Source of the DNA: Hyphomicrobiales bacterium | Lineage (GTDB): Bacteria > Pseudomonadota > Alphaproteobacteria > Rhizobiales > Xanthobacteraceae | NCBI GenBank assembly: GCA_017305555.1 | Contig: JAFKKM010000055.1 | Coordinates: 1 to 34,355 of the forward strand | Direction: 5' to 3' | Length of the DNA: 34,355 nucleotides | Part shown: piece after piece, positions 7,350 to 16,013 of the stretch | How positions within the stretch are numbered: position 1 is the stretch's first letter | How the letters are laid out: the number at the start of each line of letters is the position of its first letter | Translations under genes and position numbers: made by a program | The notes under the pieces: model-generated | Told to the model about the DNA's origin: nothing | What the model saw: only the letters and a program-made list of their open reading frames with translations | Databases searched by the model: none

Positions 7350-9404
7350 CTAAAGGTCGGCCGCCGCGGCTTCCGCGCGGGCGCGCTTGACGTCCGGCGG
7401 GGTCGCTTCCTCGACCAGCGCTGCCAACGCCTCGGCGAGCGGCAACACGGTCTGGCCGTCGTGGCCGAGGCGGCGGATCGACACCGAATGGGTTTCGGCT
7501 TCCTTCTTGCCGACCACGAGCAGCGCCGGGATCTTGGCGAGCGAATGTTCGCGCACCTTGTAGTTGATCTTCTCGTTGCGCAGATCGAGTTCGACGCGCA
7601 GCCCCGCGCGCTTCGCGGCGGCGGCGACCTGCTTGGCGTATTCATCGCCTTCCGAGGTGATCGTGGTGACGATCGCCTGCACCGGCGCGAGCCACAGCGG
7701 GAAGTGCCCGGCGAAGTGCTCGATCAGAATGCCGGTGAAGCGTTCCATCGAACCGCAGATCGCGCGATGAACCATGATCGGGACTTTCTTCGAACCGTCG
7801 GCATCGATGTAGAATGCGCCGAACAACCCCGGCAGGTTGAGATCGACCTGCGTGGTGCCGCACTGCCAGTCGCGGCCGATGGCGTCGCGCAGCACGTACT
7901 CGAACTTCGGCCCGTAGAACGCGCCTTCGCCCGGATTGATCGCGGTCTTGATCCGGCCACCCGACTTGCTTTCGATCTCGCGCAGCACGGTCGCCATCAC
8001 GCGCTCTGCGTGATCCCAGCTCTCATCGGTGCCGACGCGCTTCTCCGGCCGCGTCGAGAGCTTGACCACGATGTCACCGAAGCCGAAATCCGAATAGGTC
8101 GAGAGGATCAGTTCGTTGATCTTCAGGCATTCCTCGGCGAGCTGCTCCTCGGTGCAGAAGACATGCGCGTCGTCTTGCGTGAAGCCGCGCACGCGCATCA
8201 GGCCGTGCATCGCGCCGGACGGTTCGTAGCGATGAACAATGCCGAATTCCGCCATGCGCAGCGGCAGGTCGCGATAGCTCTTCAGGCCGTGCTTGAAGAT
8301 TTGCACATGGCCGGGACAGTTCATCGGCTTGAGCACGAACCAGCGTTTGTCCTCCGCCTCGTCGCCGGCCGATTGCGCCGCGAACATGTTTTCGCGGTAC
8401 CAATTCCAGTGGCCCGAAGTTTCCCACAGCACCTTGTCGAGAATCTGCGGCGCGTTGACCTCGTCGTAGTCGCCGGCGAGGCGACGACGCATGTAGGCCA
8501 CCAGTGACTGGAACAGCGCCCAGCCCTTGGCGTGCCAGAACACGACGCCGGGGCCTTCCTCCTGGAAATGAAACAGATCCAGTTCGCGGCCGAGCTTGCG
8601 GTGGTCGCGTTTCTCGGCTTCCTCGATCTGTTTCAGGTAGGCGTCGAGTTCTTCCTGCTTGGCGAAGGCGGTGCCGTAGATTCGCGTCAGCATCGGATTG
8701 TTGCTGTCGCCGCGCCAGTAGGCGCCGGCCACCTTCATCAGCTTGAAGGCGTTGCCGATCTTACCGGTCGAGGTCATGTGCGGACCACGGCACAGATCGA
8801 ACCAGTCGCCCTGATAATAAATCTTGATCGGCTCGTCGCCGGGGATGGCATCGACCAGTTCGACCTTGAAGGCTTCGCCCTTGTCGCGGAAGACCTGCTT
8901 GGTCTTTTCGCGATCCCAGACGTCCTTGGTGAAGGGTTGGTCGCGCGCGATGATCTCGCGCATCTTCTTTTCGATGGCGGCGAAGTCGTCGAGCGTGAAC
9001 GGTTCGTTGCGGAAGAAGTCGTAATAGAATCCGTTCTCGATCACCGGGCCGATGGTCACCTGCGTGCCCGGCCACAGCGACTGCACGGCTTCGGCGAGCA
9101 CGTGCGCGCAATCGTGGCGGATCAACTCCAACGCACGGGGATCGTCGCGATTGATGAATTCGATGCGCGCGCTCTGCTCGATCGGATCGGCCAAGTCGGC
9201 GACCACGCCATCCAGCGCCATCGCCACGGTGCGCTTGGCAAGCGACGGCGAGATGCCCTTGACGATTTCGAGGCCGGTTACGCCCCTGGTGACATCGCGG
9301 CGAGCGCCATCGGGAAAGGTGAGGGTGACGTTCAAGGATTCGGCGGGCTTGAGGTTGGCGAGGCCGAACTGGAATCCTGAAGCGGGCGGGGGGGTATTTG
9401 ACAT
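7350..9404 (-). CDS. thrS: Threonine--tRNA ligase
   Basis: A 684-residue class II threonyl-tRNA synthetase that charges tRNA-Thr with threonine. Order of domains: a ubiquitin-like TGS domain (about 24-84), the editing SAD domain starting at [12 protein letters not shown] (the His pair removes mischarged Ser), the catalytic core with MNCPGHV (zinc Cys), motif 2 region [29 protein letters not shown] (zinc His) and [12 protein letters not shown] (zinc His and motif 3), then the anticodon-binding domain. All key residues are present. The start at 9404 follows AGAGGAG; upstream in-frame sequence is not conserved-looking. There is a TCT/CTC-rich leader but no T-box, as expected in Alphaproteobacteria. 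Confidence 0.98.
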   Translation of the reverse strand: MSNTPPPASGFQFGLANLKPAESLNVTLTFPDGARRDVTRGVTGLEIVKGISPSLAKRTVAMALDGVVADLADPIEQSARIEFINRDDPRALELIRHDCAHVLAEAVQSLWPGTQVTIGPVIENGFYYDFFRNEPFTLDDFAAIEKKMREIIARDQPFTKDVWDREKTKQVFRDKGEAFKVELVDAIPGDEPIKIYYQGDWFDLCRGPHMTSTGKIGNAFKLMKVAGAYWRGDSNNPMLTRIYGTAFAKQEELDAYLKQIEEAEKRDHRKLGRELDLFHFQEEGPGVVFWHAKGWALFQSLVAYMRRRLAGDYDEVNAPQILDKVLWETSGHWNWYRENMFAAQSAGDEAEDKRWFVLKPMNCPGHVQIFKHGLKSYRDLPLRMAEFGIVHRYEPSGAMHGLMRVRGFTQDDAHVFCTEEQLAEECLKINELILSTYSDFGFGDIVVKLSTRPEKRVGTDESWDHAERVMATVLREIESKSGGRIKTAINPGEGAFYGPKFEYVLRDAIGRDWQCGTTQVDLNLPGLFGAFYIDADGSKKVPIMVHRAICGSMERFTGILIEHFAGHFPLWLAPVQAIVTTITSEGDEYAKQVAAAAKRAGLRVELDLRNEKINYKVREHSLAKIPALLVVGKKEAETHSVSIRRLGHDGQTVLPLAEALAALVEEATPPDVKRARAEAAAADL

Positions 9405-9578
9405 TCTAATCTCCTCTGGCTCACTCCTGCGAACGGGCGCAGGTAAGCGGAAAGCAGCGGTATAGCAGTCGCCCGGCGACTTGCAACGCTTGAAAAGCAC
9501 CCCAGCGATCCCAGATAGAACCGGCTCGACGCCCTCAGGCAGGCGCCAAGGTTATTGTGGACGCTTTGCTGATAATTC

Positions 9579-9590
9579 ATGCAATTGCAT
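9579..9590. promoter_or_regulatory. Perfect 12-bp palindrome before the MFS gene
   Basis: ATGCAATTGCAT is a perfect palindrome 24 bp upstream of the GTG start of the MFS gene and about 175 bp upstream of thrS, in the divergent gap. It looks like a dimeric repressor operator. No regulator gene lies next to it. Confidence 0.4.
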
Positions 9591-9613
9591 CAAAATCGTG
9601 ATATGAGGGTCGG

Positions 9614-10774
9614 GTGAAGTCATCGTTTGCCCCCACCGCGTTATTGCTCGGCAATTTTGTCATCGGCACCTCGATCATGGGGCCGAGCGGCATGTTGGGC
9701 GAATTGTCGTCCGATCTCGGCGTTTCGATCCGCGATGCGGGCCTGTTGATCACCTTCGGCGCGGCTGTGCTGTTTATCTGTTCGCCGCTCAGTGCCTGGC
9801 TCACCGGTCGATTCGACCGCCGCAAATTTCTCAGCGGCCTCATTGTGTTGCTGGCGCTGTGCAATGTGGCGTCGGCTTTCGCGCCTGACTACGCGACGCT
9901 GATGGCGATCCGGCTGCTGATGATGGTGGTGGCGGCGCCATTCACGCCGCAAGCCGCCGGCACGGTGAGCTTGATTGTGCCGGCCGAGAAGCGCGGCAGC
10001 ACGATCGCTTACATCTTCCTCGGCTGGTCGCTGGCGGCCGCGGCCGGGTTGCCGATGGTCACCATCATCGCCAGCCATGCCGGGTGGCGAACGGCATATC
10101 TGTGCATCGCGGCCCTGTCATTCATCGGCTTTCTGTTGCTGGTCTGGCGATTGCCGCCGCGTGTGAGCGGCGTTGCGGTCGAACTCAAGACGTGGGTTTC
10201 GCTCGGCCGCAATCCGCTGGTGGTTCTGTTGCTGCTGATCACCATTCTTCAGATGTCCGGTCAGTTCATCATCTTCACATTCATGGCGCCGCTTCTAACG
10301 CGCCTCGCGCAAGCGACCCCGACTGCTATCGCAGTGGTGTTCGCACTCTACGGCGTCTTCGGATTCATCGGTAACGTGATGGCCTCGCAACTGGTCGACC
10401 GTTGGGGCGGTTACCGCACATCGCTGGTGTTCGTCGTGGTGCTGCTGACCGGTATGGCGATCTGGGCCGCCGGAGCCGGGACGCTCGCCATCATGGCGGT
10501 CGGCGTCAGCGTGTGGGGAATCGGATTTGCATCGACGAACTCGATGCAGCAAGTCCGCCTGGTCGGCGCGGCGCCGCCATTCGCCGGTGCATCGGTCTCC
10601 CTCAACACGTCAGTCTTGTATGTGGGACAGGCGATTGGCTCTGCCATCGGTGGCGTGATGTTCGCGCACGATACGCTTTTTGCGGCCGGCTACGTCGCGG
10701 TCGCATTTGTGATTGCCGCGCTGCTGGTGGTGCTGGCGACCCGACGTTTCGAAGCGGTGGGAGAGAGCGCTTGA
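9614..10774 (+). CDS. MFS transporter, DHA1/AraJ-like
   Basis: A 386-residue major facilitator protein with about 12 hydrophobic helices. The loop 2-3 motif is recognisable as LTGRFDRRKF near residues 63-72. The helix 5 region AAAAGLPMVTIIA has the small-residue pattern of antiporter motif C. It resembles the DHA1 efflux group (AraJ, YdhP/PbuE type), so the likely job is proton-driven export of a small molecule such as a drug, sugar derivative or nucleoside. The substrate is unknown. The start is GTG at 9614 with GAGGG five bases upstream. It is the divergent neighbour of thrS and carries a palindromic operator candidate immediately upstream. Confidence 0.9.
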   Translation: MKSSFAPTALLLGNFVIGTSIMGPSGMLGELSSDLGVSIRDAGLLITFGAAVLFICSPLSAWLTGRFDRRKFLSGLIVLLALCNVASAFAPDYATLMAIRLLMMVVAAPFTPQAAGTVSLIVPAEKRGSTIAYIFLGWSLAAAAGLPMVTIIASHAGWRTAYLCIAALSFIGFLLLVWRLPPRVSGVAVELKTWVSLGRNPLVVLLLLITILQMSGQFIIFTFMAPLLTRLAQATPTAIAVVFALYGVFGFIGNVMASQLVDRWGGYRTSLVFVVVLLTGMAIWAAGAGTLAIMAVGVSVWGIGFASTNSMQQVRLVGAAPPFAGASVSLNTSVLYVGQAIGSAIGGVMFAHDTLFAAGYVAVAFVIAALLVVLATRRFEAVGESA

Positions 10775-10786
10775 AGCGTTCTTGTG

Positions 10787-11113
10787 TCAGTCGCAGATAC
10801 GGGTCAACATCGCACGGAAATTAACGCCGGGAAGCTGCATCGCGTCGCCTTGCAGTTCGACAATGTCGCCGGTCATTGCGCCCTTCAAGGTCAACGTCAC
10901 CCTGTCGACGCCGAACAGCGGTTTGAAGGTCGGGTCCTGATTGTGCCGCTGGGTCGAAACCTTGACCACAATCTCGTCGCCGGTGCCGCTGTAGCTGCCG
11001 ATAAATGCAAAAGCCGTGTTGCCGCCTCGGACCTTGCCGTCGATGGCATAAACGACGCCGCAGCCTGTTCCGTGAACCGTGTGGAACTCGACCGAATAAA
11101 GTCCGTTACGCAC
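10787..11113 (-). CDS. GrlR-family regulatory-like protein
   Basis: A 108-residue protein beginning MRNGLYSVEFHTVHGTGCGVV with RGGNTAFAFIGSYSG, VKVSTQRHNQDP and a beta-rich remainder. This matches the GrlR family (named for a negative regulator of type III secretion in enteropathogens, an eight-stranded beta-barrel that binds GrlA). No type III secretion, GrlA or Ler-like gene is visible, so this stand-alone homologue must have another role; many alphaproteobacteria carry such single copies. It lacks a signal peptide and DNA-binding motif. It converges with the MFS gene, leaving 12 bp between the stops. Confidence 0.75.
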   Translation of the reverse strand: MRNGLYSVEFHTVHGTGCGVVYAIDGKVRGGNTAFAFIGSYSGTGDEIVVKVSTQRHNQDPTFKPLFGVDRVTLTLKGAMTGDIVELQGDAMQLPGVNFRAMLTRICD

Positions 11114-11228
11114 GCAAGCCCGCCGCGATCGTCATGATGCCCGATCCAATCCTATGACTTGGAGAGTTGAGTAACAATCGGGAACTTGTGCGAGGCTGTG
11201 CTTTCACGCGCGGCAAATTTGCAGCCGA

Positions 11229-11582
11229 TCAATCCGCGTATCGATCTGGTACGAACTCGGTATCGTTGACGCCGCGCCAGCGCCCGTAGCGCCATGGCAA
11301 ATACCATTTTGCCGAGGGTGGCCGCATTAGCGGAACATTATCGATGCCCGACGTTCCCCACGGCTGGCAGCGTAACAGGCGTGCCAGCGTCATCCAGCCG
11401 CCGGCCCACAAGCCGAAGCGGCCGATCGCCTCATCCGCGTAGACTGAGCAGGTCGGGAGGTGGCGGCAGTTGTAGCCGACCAGTGGTGATAACGTGTGGC
11501 GATAACACCAGATCGCCGCTTGCCCGGTGCGGCGTGGCAGGTTTTGCAGCATTGCCGCGCAATGGGGGCAGGGCGTTGACAT
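11229..11582 (-). CDS. yidD: Membrane protein insertion efficiency factor YidD
   Basis: The 117-residue protein carries the YidD core: YRHTLSPLVGYNCRHLPTCSVYADEAI (residues 27-53, Cys39 and Cys45) and ARLLRCQPWGTSGIDNVP (67-84, Cys72). YidD is a small, amphipathic, inner-membrane associated protein that helps YidC insert membrane proteins. An extra N-terminal CPHC pair (Cys5, Cys8) is unusual compared with the typical short form and might bind metal. The gene is not beside rpmH, rnpA or yidC here, as is common in this group. The C-terminal tail past residue 85 is longer than in the core family. Confidence 0.9.
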   Translation of the reverse strand: MSTPCPHCAAMLQNLPRRTGQAAIWCYRHTLSPLVGYNCRHLPTCSVYADEAIGRFGLWAGGWMTLARLLRCQPWGTSGIDNVPLMRPPSAKWYLPWRYGRWRGVNDTEFVPDRYAD

Positions 11583-11793
11583 CGGCGTTCAGGCTTCCTG
11601 ATCGGCGGGTTGCGCGAGTGGAACCGTTTGGGTTGGCATTTGCGACACACTTACTGAAATATCGCACGTTTGATATCGCAAGGCAGCAAAAGACAGTTGG
11701 AGAGTGATGCGCGCCCGACTAGGCTTGTTCGTGACAAATTGATTGCGCTTTATCATCCGGCCGATTTGACGTTGCGGTCGGGGAGGGGATTTT

Positions 11794-12714
11794 GTGAGCG
11801 CCGCTGTTTTGCTGAAAGCTCGCGTCTCGACGACGCTGATGATCGCGCTCGCGGCGATTTCGCTGGGCGTGATGGCCATCGCGGCGTGGCCGGCGCGCGC
11901 CCGCGATGTCGTCGACGTCCGCAAGTTGCCGATGCGGTTCGAGTGGGTTCCCTGCCAGGAACAGTGTCGCGGCTGGATCAGCGCGACGGGCGTGATCACT
12001 TCTGAGACGCCGAAAGCCTTCGAGGATTTTGCCCATGGCCGCGATCTGAGGGGCGCCACGATGGTGCTCGATTCAAGCGGCGGTTCGGTGAACGACGCGA
12101 TCGCGCTTGGTCGCATGTGGCGGGGACTTGGCCTGTTGACCACGGTGGGCGCGACGATCGACAGCCCGAGGTCGGCGACCGGGACCGCCGCCGTGATTCC
12201 GGATGCGTCGTGCGAGTCGATGTGCGTTTTCTTGTTGCTCTCCGGCAAGGTGCGTTATGTGCCGCCGGGGGCGCGGGTGCGCGTTCATCAGATCTGGATG
12301 GGTGATCGTGCCAACGATGCGCGCGCTGCCAACTACACGGCGCAGGATCTGATGATCGTCGAGCGCGATATTGGCCGCCTTGCCAAGTACACCTTCGACA
12401 TGGGTGGCTCTGGCGATCTTCTGGAATTGGCACTGAGCATCCCACCGTGGGAAGCTCTGCATCAGTTGTCACAGGCTGAATTGCGTCGGACCAACATCGT
12501 GACCACGGACGCGGTTGCCGACGTGTTGCCGCAGCGGACGATTGAATCCGAAACGCCGGTTGCGGCGGGGGATCGAAAGCCGATTCAGGACCGGTTTTCG
12601 AGCAGCGCTGTGAGCGTCGCGGTAGCGCCGTCGAGCATCAAGGCCACGAAAACAGCAGAAGCAGCGCCCCCGGTCAGCGGGGCCGCGACGCCGGGGCCAG
12701 CTCAGGTTCAATAA
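11794..12714 (+). CDS. ClpP/crotonase-fold exported protein (COG3904-like)
   Basis: The 306-residue protein has an N-terminal hydrophobic signal or anchor (about 10-32, then ARARDVVDV) and a ClpP-like core. DSSGGSVNDAIALG (93-106) is the oxyanion/handle segment, SCESMCVFLLLSGK (139-152) holds a candidate nucleophile Ser142, and GARVRVHQIW (159-168) holds a candidate catalytic His165. The third residue (Asp) is not clear. The Cys140/Cys144 pair flanking the Ser, and Cys54/Cys58 in PCQEQC, suggest disulphides in the periplasm. The tail after about 250 is Ala/Pro-rich and disordered. GTG start with a strong GGGAGGGG upstream. Proteolytic activity is inferred from fold only. Confidence 0.75.
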   Translation: MSAAVLLKARVSTTLMIALAAISLGVMAIAAWPARARDVVDVRKLPMRFEWVPCQEQCRGWISATGVITSETPKAFEDFAHGRDLRGATMVLDSSGGSVNDAIALGRMWRGLGLLTTVGATIDSPRSATGTAAVIPDASCESMCVFLLLSGKVRYVPPGARVRVHQIWMGDRANDARAANYTAQDLMIVERDIGRLAKYTFDMGGSGDLLELALSIPPWEALHQLSQAELRRTNIVTTDAVADVLPQRTIESETPVAAGDRKPIQDRFSSSAVSVAVAPSSIKATKTAEAAPPVSGAATPGPAQVQ

Positions 12715-12732
12715 TAGCACGACGACTTCTCG

Positions 12733-13188
12733 TCAGCTTTCCGCACCGCTGAGCTGTGTCGCTTTGGCCTCGATCTGTCCGATGGCGTCGACGACGGCGT
12801 CGAAGGTCAGCATCGTCGAGGCGTGGCGGGCCTTGTAGTCCCGCACCGGCTCGAGGAATGCGATATCGGCCCATTTGCCGTCCGGCGGCGGGCCGTTTTC
12901 CTTCAGCATCCGACGGACGGTTTCACGCAACTCCCGCAATTCGTCCGCCGTCGAGCCGACCACATGCTGGGCCATGATCGAGGAAGAGGCCTGTCCCAAG
13001 GCGCAGGCCTTCACGTCATGGGCGAAGTCGGTCACGACCGGACCATCCATCTTGAGGTCCACCTTGACGGTCGAGCCGCAGAGCTTGGAATGGGCGGTGG
13101 CGGTGGCGTCGGGGGAAGCCAGACGCCCCAGTCTTGGAATATTCCCGGCCAGGGCGATGATGCGCTGATTATAGACGTCGTTGAGCAT
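12733..13188 (-). CDS. IscU/SufU-like iron-sulfur scaffold protein (variant)
   Basis: A 151-residue protein of the NifU_N/IscU/SufU superfamily. It begins MLNDVYNQRII, has KLCGSTV (Cys37) and KACALGQASSSIM (Cys62), and ends with RDYKARHASTML. In IscU and SufU three Cys plus an Asp after the first Cys bind the cluster or zinc. Here the third Cys position is His122 and the Asp position is Ser39, so two of the usual ligands differ. The protein may still carry or transfer a cluster or zinc, or may have drifted to another role. No sufS, sufB or iscS lies near. It is divergent from folE with a 250-bp shared control region and converges on the ClpP-fold gene. Confidence 0.85.
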   Translation of the reverse strand: MLNDVYNQRIIALAGNIPRLGRLASPDATATAHSKLCGSTVKVDLKMDGPVVTDFAHDVKACALGQASSSIMAQHVVGSTADELRELRETVRRMLKENGPPPDGKWADIAFLEPVRDYKARHASTMLTFDAVVDAIGQIEAKATQLSGAES

Positions 13189-13404
13189 GATAGTTGAAGC
13201 CCGGACTTGCGCCGATCGGATCGGTCGCTCCGGTATCCGCCCTTGGCGGTCCGGTTCACTACCCTATATAAGTGGCGGTACGAGAAAATACAGTCTCGTC
13301 AGCCGTCGGCCGGAAGATCGAGCGATTTGAGCCGATAGCGATGATGCCAGAATGGTCGGACTCAGGCGTCCGGTGGCCCTTTGGTCGCCCCGTCTGCCCG
13401 GTGA

Positions 13405-13437
13405 CACTCCGGCCCGCTGGGCCGGTCGAACGGAGTG
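13405..13437 (+). promoter_or_regulatory. Hairpin next to the folE ribosome binding site
   Basis: A 7-bp stem (13409-13415 with 13419-13425, CCGGCCC and GGGCCGG) has a 3-base loop and lies just before the folE start codon at 13441. A second pairing, CACTCCG (13405-13411) with CGGAGTG (13431-13437), would cover the GGAG Shine-Dalgarno. The two pairings exclude each other in part, a typical layout for a translational switch, but no ligand-binding part is recognisable. Confidence 0.3.
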
Positions 13438-13440
13438 AGG

Positions 13441-14172
13441 ATGGACGCATTGATCAAACCGCTGCGCGCGGGCAAGGCCGCCGATGACAAATCTTCAGCG
13501 CTTGAGACCAAGGGCACGGATTTGCGCGTACCCGAGGGCCGGCCTGCCCAGTTGGACCCCTCGGATTATCTGGAGGCGGCGGTTCGCCCCGATCAGCCCC
13601 GGCCGTCGCGCGACGAGGCCGAGCAGGCGGTGAAGACCCTGCTTTCGTACATCGGTGAGAACACCGGGCGTGAAGGATTGCTGGATACGCCGCGCCGGGT
13701 GGTGGAAGCCTTCGACGAATTGTTCCAGGGTTATCAGCAGTGCCCGACGGAAGTCCTCAACCGGACCTTCGGCGAAACTGCCGGCTATGACGATTTCGTG
13801 CTGGTGCGGGACATTCCGTTCACCTCGCATTGCGAGCACCACATGATGCCGTTCTACGGACACGCGCACATCGCCTATGTGCCGGTGGAGCGGGTGGTCG
13901 GTCTGTCCAAGCTGGCCCGATTGGTCGATATCTTCGGCCATCGGCTTCAGACCCAGGAACATCTGACGGCTCAGTTGGCAGCGGCGATCGACGAGGTGTT
14001 AAAGCCGCGCGGTGTTGCGGTGATGATCGAGGCCGAGCACACCTGCATGTCGGTGCGTGGCGTCCGCAAGCACGGCGCCTCAACCCTGACCACGCGGTTC
14101 ACCGGTATCTTCCGGGACAATCACGCCGAGCAGGCGCGGTTCATGTCGGTGGTCCGCGGCCCGCAGCGATAG
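13441..14172 (+). CDS. folE: GTP cyclohydrolase I
   Basis: The 243-residue protein is a canonical type IA GTP cyclohydrolase, which converts GTP to 7,8-dihydroneopterin triphosphate for folate (and here possibly queuosine) synthesis. Zinc ligands are Cys131 and His134 in CEHHMMPF and Cys202 in HTCMSVRGV. The core runs from [12 protein letters not shown] (76-87) through [17 protein letters not shown] to the RFTGIF end. The first 60 residues form an N-terminal extension rich in charged residues, longer than in E. coli. The ATG at 13441 has GGAG five bases upstream. It is followed by hisI on the same strand with a gap of about 200 bp, a pairing common in this group. Confidence 0.97.
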   Translation: MDALIKPLRAGKAADDKSSALETKGTDLRVPEGRPAQLDPSDYLEAAVRPDQPRPSRDEAEQAVKTLLSYIGENTGREGLLDTPRRVVEAFDELFQGYQQCPTEVLNRTFGETAGYDDFVLVRDIPFTSHCEHHMMPFYGHAHIAYVPVERVVGLSKLARLVDIFGHRLQTQEHLTAQLAAAIDEVLKPRGVAVMIEAEHTCMSVRGVRKHGASTLTTRFTGIFRDNHAEQARFMSVVRGPQR

Positions 14173-14375
14173 CGGGTTGCGTCGTTTGCGTGATCGAGCG
14201 GAAACCGTCTGAAATCAAGGTGCATGAAGCCGGCCTTCATGCGCCGGATCAGGGGGCAATGCCGGGGCCGCAGCGATTGCGCTCTGAGTCACCTGAAATA
14301 TGATCGTTTTTTCATATCTATTTGGAATGTCTTACATTCAGGCGTTCCGAGATTTCGTGCTGCTGAGGGTCCGCC

Positions 14376-14810
14376 GTGTCCACATCCGCCGATACACATG
14401 ATCTTGAAGAAGGGCTGTGGCTTCGTCCGAAATTCGATGCCGCCGGGCTCGTGACCTGTGTGACCACCGACGCCGCCACCGGCGACGTGCTGATGGTGGC
14501 TCATATGAACGACGAGGCGCTGCGCCGAACCATCGCCAGCGGCGAGGCGTGGTATTACAGCCGCTCGCGCGGAGCCCTGTGGCGCAAGGGCGAAAGCTCC
14601 GGCAACATCCAGCGCGTTGTCGAAATGCGGGTCGATTGCGATCAGGACGCCGTCTGGATTCGGGTCGAGCAGGCCGGCGGCGCGGCCTGCCATACCGGCC
14701 GGCACTCCTGTTTCTATCGCGCCGCTATCCGGGGCGGCGACGGCAAGCTGGCCTTGGTCGATGCCGACAAGGTGTTCGATCCCGAGCAGGTCTACGGCAA
14801 GTCGTCCTGA
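14376..14810 (+). CDS. hisI: Phosphoribosyl-AMP cyclohydrolase
   Basis: A 144-residue single-domain HisI that opens the adenine ring of phosphoribosyl-AMP in histidine synthesis. The metal site can be read from DCDQDAVW (Asp87, Cys88, Asp89, Asp91) and CHTGRHSCF (Cys105, Cys112). WYYSRSRGALWRKGESSGN (59-77) is the substrate loop. There is no fused HisE, as usual in alphaproteobacteria. The start is GTG at 14376 with GAGGG six bases upstream. It follows folE; both products act on purine-derived rings. The stop precedes the promoter region of the lytic transglycosylase gene. Confidence 0.95.
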   Translation: MSTSADTHDLEEGLWLRPKFDAAGLVTCVTTDAATGDVLMVAHMNDEALRRTIASGEAWYYSRSRGALWRKGESSGNIQRVVEMRVDCDQDAVWIRVEQAGGAACHTGRHSCFYRAAIRGGDGKLALVDADKVFDPEQVYGKSS

Positions 14811-14827
14811 CCGCCCGCCAGCACTCT

Positions 14828-14843
14828 TTAACCCGCGATTAAC
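14828..14843 (+). promoter_or_regulatory. Exact CtrA-type site before lytic transglycosylase
   Basis: TTAA at 14828, seven bases (CCCGCGA), then TTAACC from 14839. All eight core bases of the CtrA consensus are present plus the flanking C. It lies 138 bp upstream of the lytic transglycosylase start. In alphaproteobacteria CtrA controls cell-cycle, motility and envelope genes. Binding is predicted only. Confidence 0.55.
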
Positions 14844-14980
14844 CATGATCGTCCAGGGTTGATCCTGACAAGCGAAGGCGTGCCGTTTGGGAGAACGGCG
14901 CCATCGCAAACAGGCCGTCCGGCGCGAATGATCGTTTTGCCGGCGAGCGACCATGTCGCGGGGGAGCAGGGCACCAGGTC

Positions 14981-15964
14981 ATGTCGGTCGATGCCGCGAG
15001 CGCCACTACGACGGCCGCGAACGCCTCGCGAAACCGCGTGGCGGGTGCGATCCAGCAGGCAGCGGCCACCACTGGTACCAGCTTCGAATATCTGCTCGCC
15101 ACCGCGAAGATGGAATCCAACTTCAACCCGAGCGCGGTGGCGACGACGTCGTCGGCTCGAGGGCTGTTTCAGTTCATCGACCAGACATGGCTCGGCACCG
15201 TCAAGGAAGCCGGCGCGGCGCTGGGCTACAGTCAGTACGCCGACGCCATCACCCGTTCGTCCTCCGGCAGCTATTCCGTGAGCGATCCGGCGATGCGCAA
15301 GGCGATCCTGGATCTGCGCAACGATCCCGGTGCCAGCGCCGCGATGGCGGGGGTGCTGACGCACTCCAACGGCTTCAAGCTGATCGGGGCGATCGGTCGC
15401 CGGCCGACCGACAGCGAGCTTTACATGGCTCACTTCATGGGTGTCGGCGGCGCCGCCAAGTTGATCACCAATGCCGAGAACAATCCCGGCGTGAGCGGCG
15501 CGCAGTTGTTTCCAAGTGCGGCGTCAGCCAATCGTCCGATCTTCTACGATCGCAGCGGCCGCGAGCGCACCGTATCGGAAGTCTATGGAGTGCTGTCGTC
15601 GCGCTATGCCAGCGCTGCGCGTTCGAGTTTGCCCGGTACGATGGTCGCCTCCGCGAACACGGTGGCGGCTGTCCCGGCAGCGGCGGCTCCCGTCGACAAC
15701 GCGGCCTATCTTTCCAGCTTTCCGGATGTGCGCGCGACGAAGCCGGTTGCGGTTTCGCAGCCCGCGCAAGATCTGTCGTTTCGCACGTTATTTCAGGCCG
15801 GCGATCGGGCGCAGCCGGTGTCGCCAGCCGTGCAGCAGCTCTGGGCCGATGGCCCATCGCAATCGGCGTCAGCGACAGTAGATGCCTTGCGTGCAACCCC
15901 GGAAGTTCGGGCTCCACGGCCATTCGATCTGTTCAGCGACCGCGCCGGAGTCTTCAGCGGTTAG
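14981..15964 (+). CDS. Lytic transglycosylase (SLT domain)
   Basis: The 327-residue protein holds a lytic transglycosylase domain in the N-terminal half: EYLLATAKMESNFNP with catalytic Glu45, then ARGLFQFIDQTW (60-70) and the ELYMAHFMG segment. It would cleave the N-acetylmuramyl-N-acetylglucosamine link of peptidoglycan to make anhydro-muropeptides. There is no classical signal peptide, which is also seen in transglycosylases secreted by flagellar or type III/IV systems. The C-terminal half (after about 210) is Ala/Pro-rich and low in order. ATG with AGG nearby at 14976. The CtrA-type site upstream suggests cell-cycle or polar-organelle timing; the target structure is unknown. Confidence 0.88.
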   Translation: MSVDAASATTTAANASRNRVAGAIQQAAATTGTSFEYLLATAKMESNFNPSAVATTSSARGLFQFIDQTWLGTVKEAGAALGYSQYADAITRSSSGSYSVSDPAMRKAILDLRNDPGASAAMAGVLTHSNGFKLIGAIGRRPTDSELYMAHFMGVGGAAKLITNAENNPGVSGAQLFPSAASANRPIFYDRSGRERTVSEVYGVLSSRYASAARSSLPGTMVASANTVAAVPAAAAPVDNAAYLSSFPDVRATKPVAVSQPAQDLSFRTLFQAGDRAQPVSPAVQQLWADGPSQSASATVDALRATPEVRAPRPFDLFSDRAGVFSG

Positions 15965-16013
15965 AACTCGCCGTTGCAGCTGCTCGCGCATGAAGCGAGC
16001 CGGTCTCCGATCC

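Noticed and set aside
7461-9380. Long open frames on the plus strand opposite thrS
   Set aside because: They are the antisense shadow of a high-GC synthetase gene; no start signal and no protein-like motifs.
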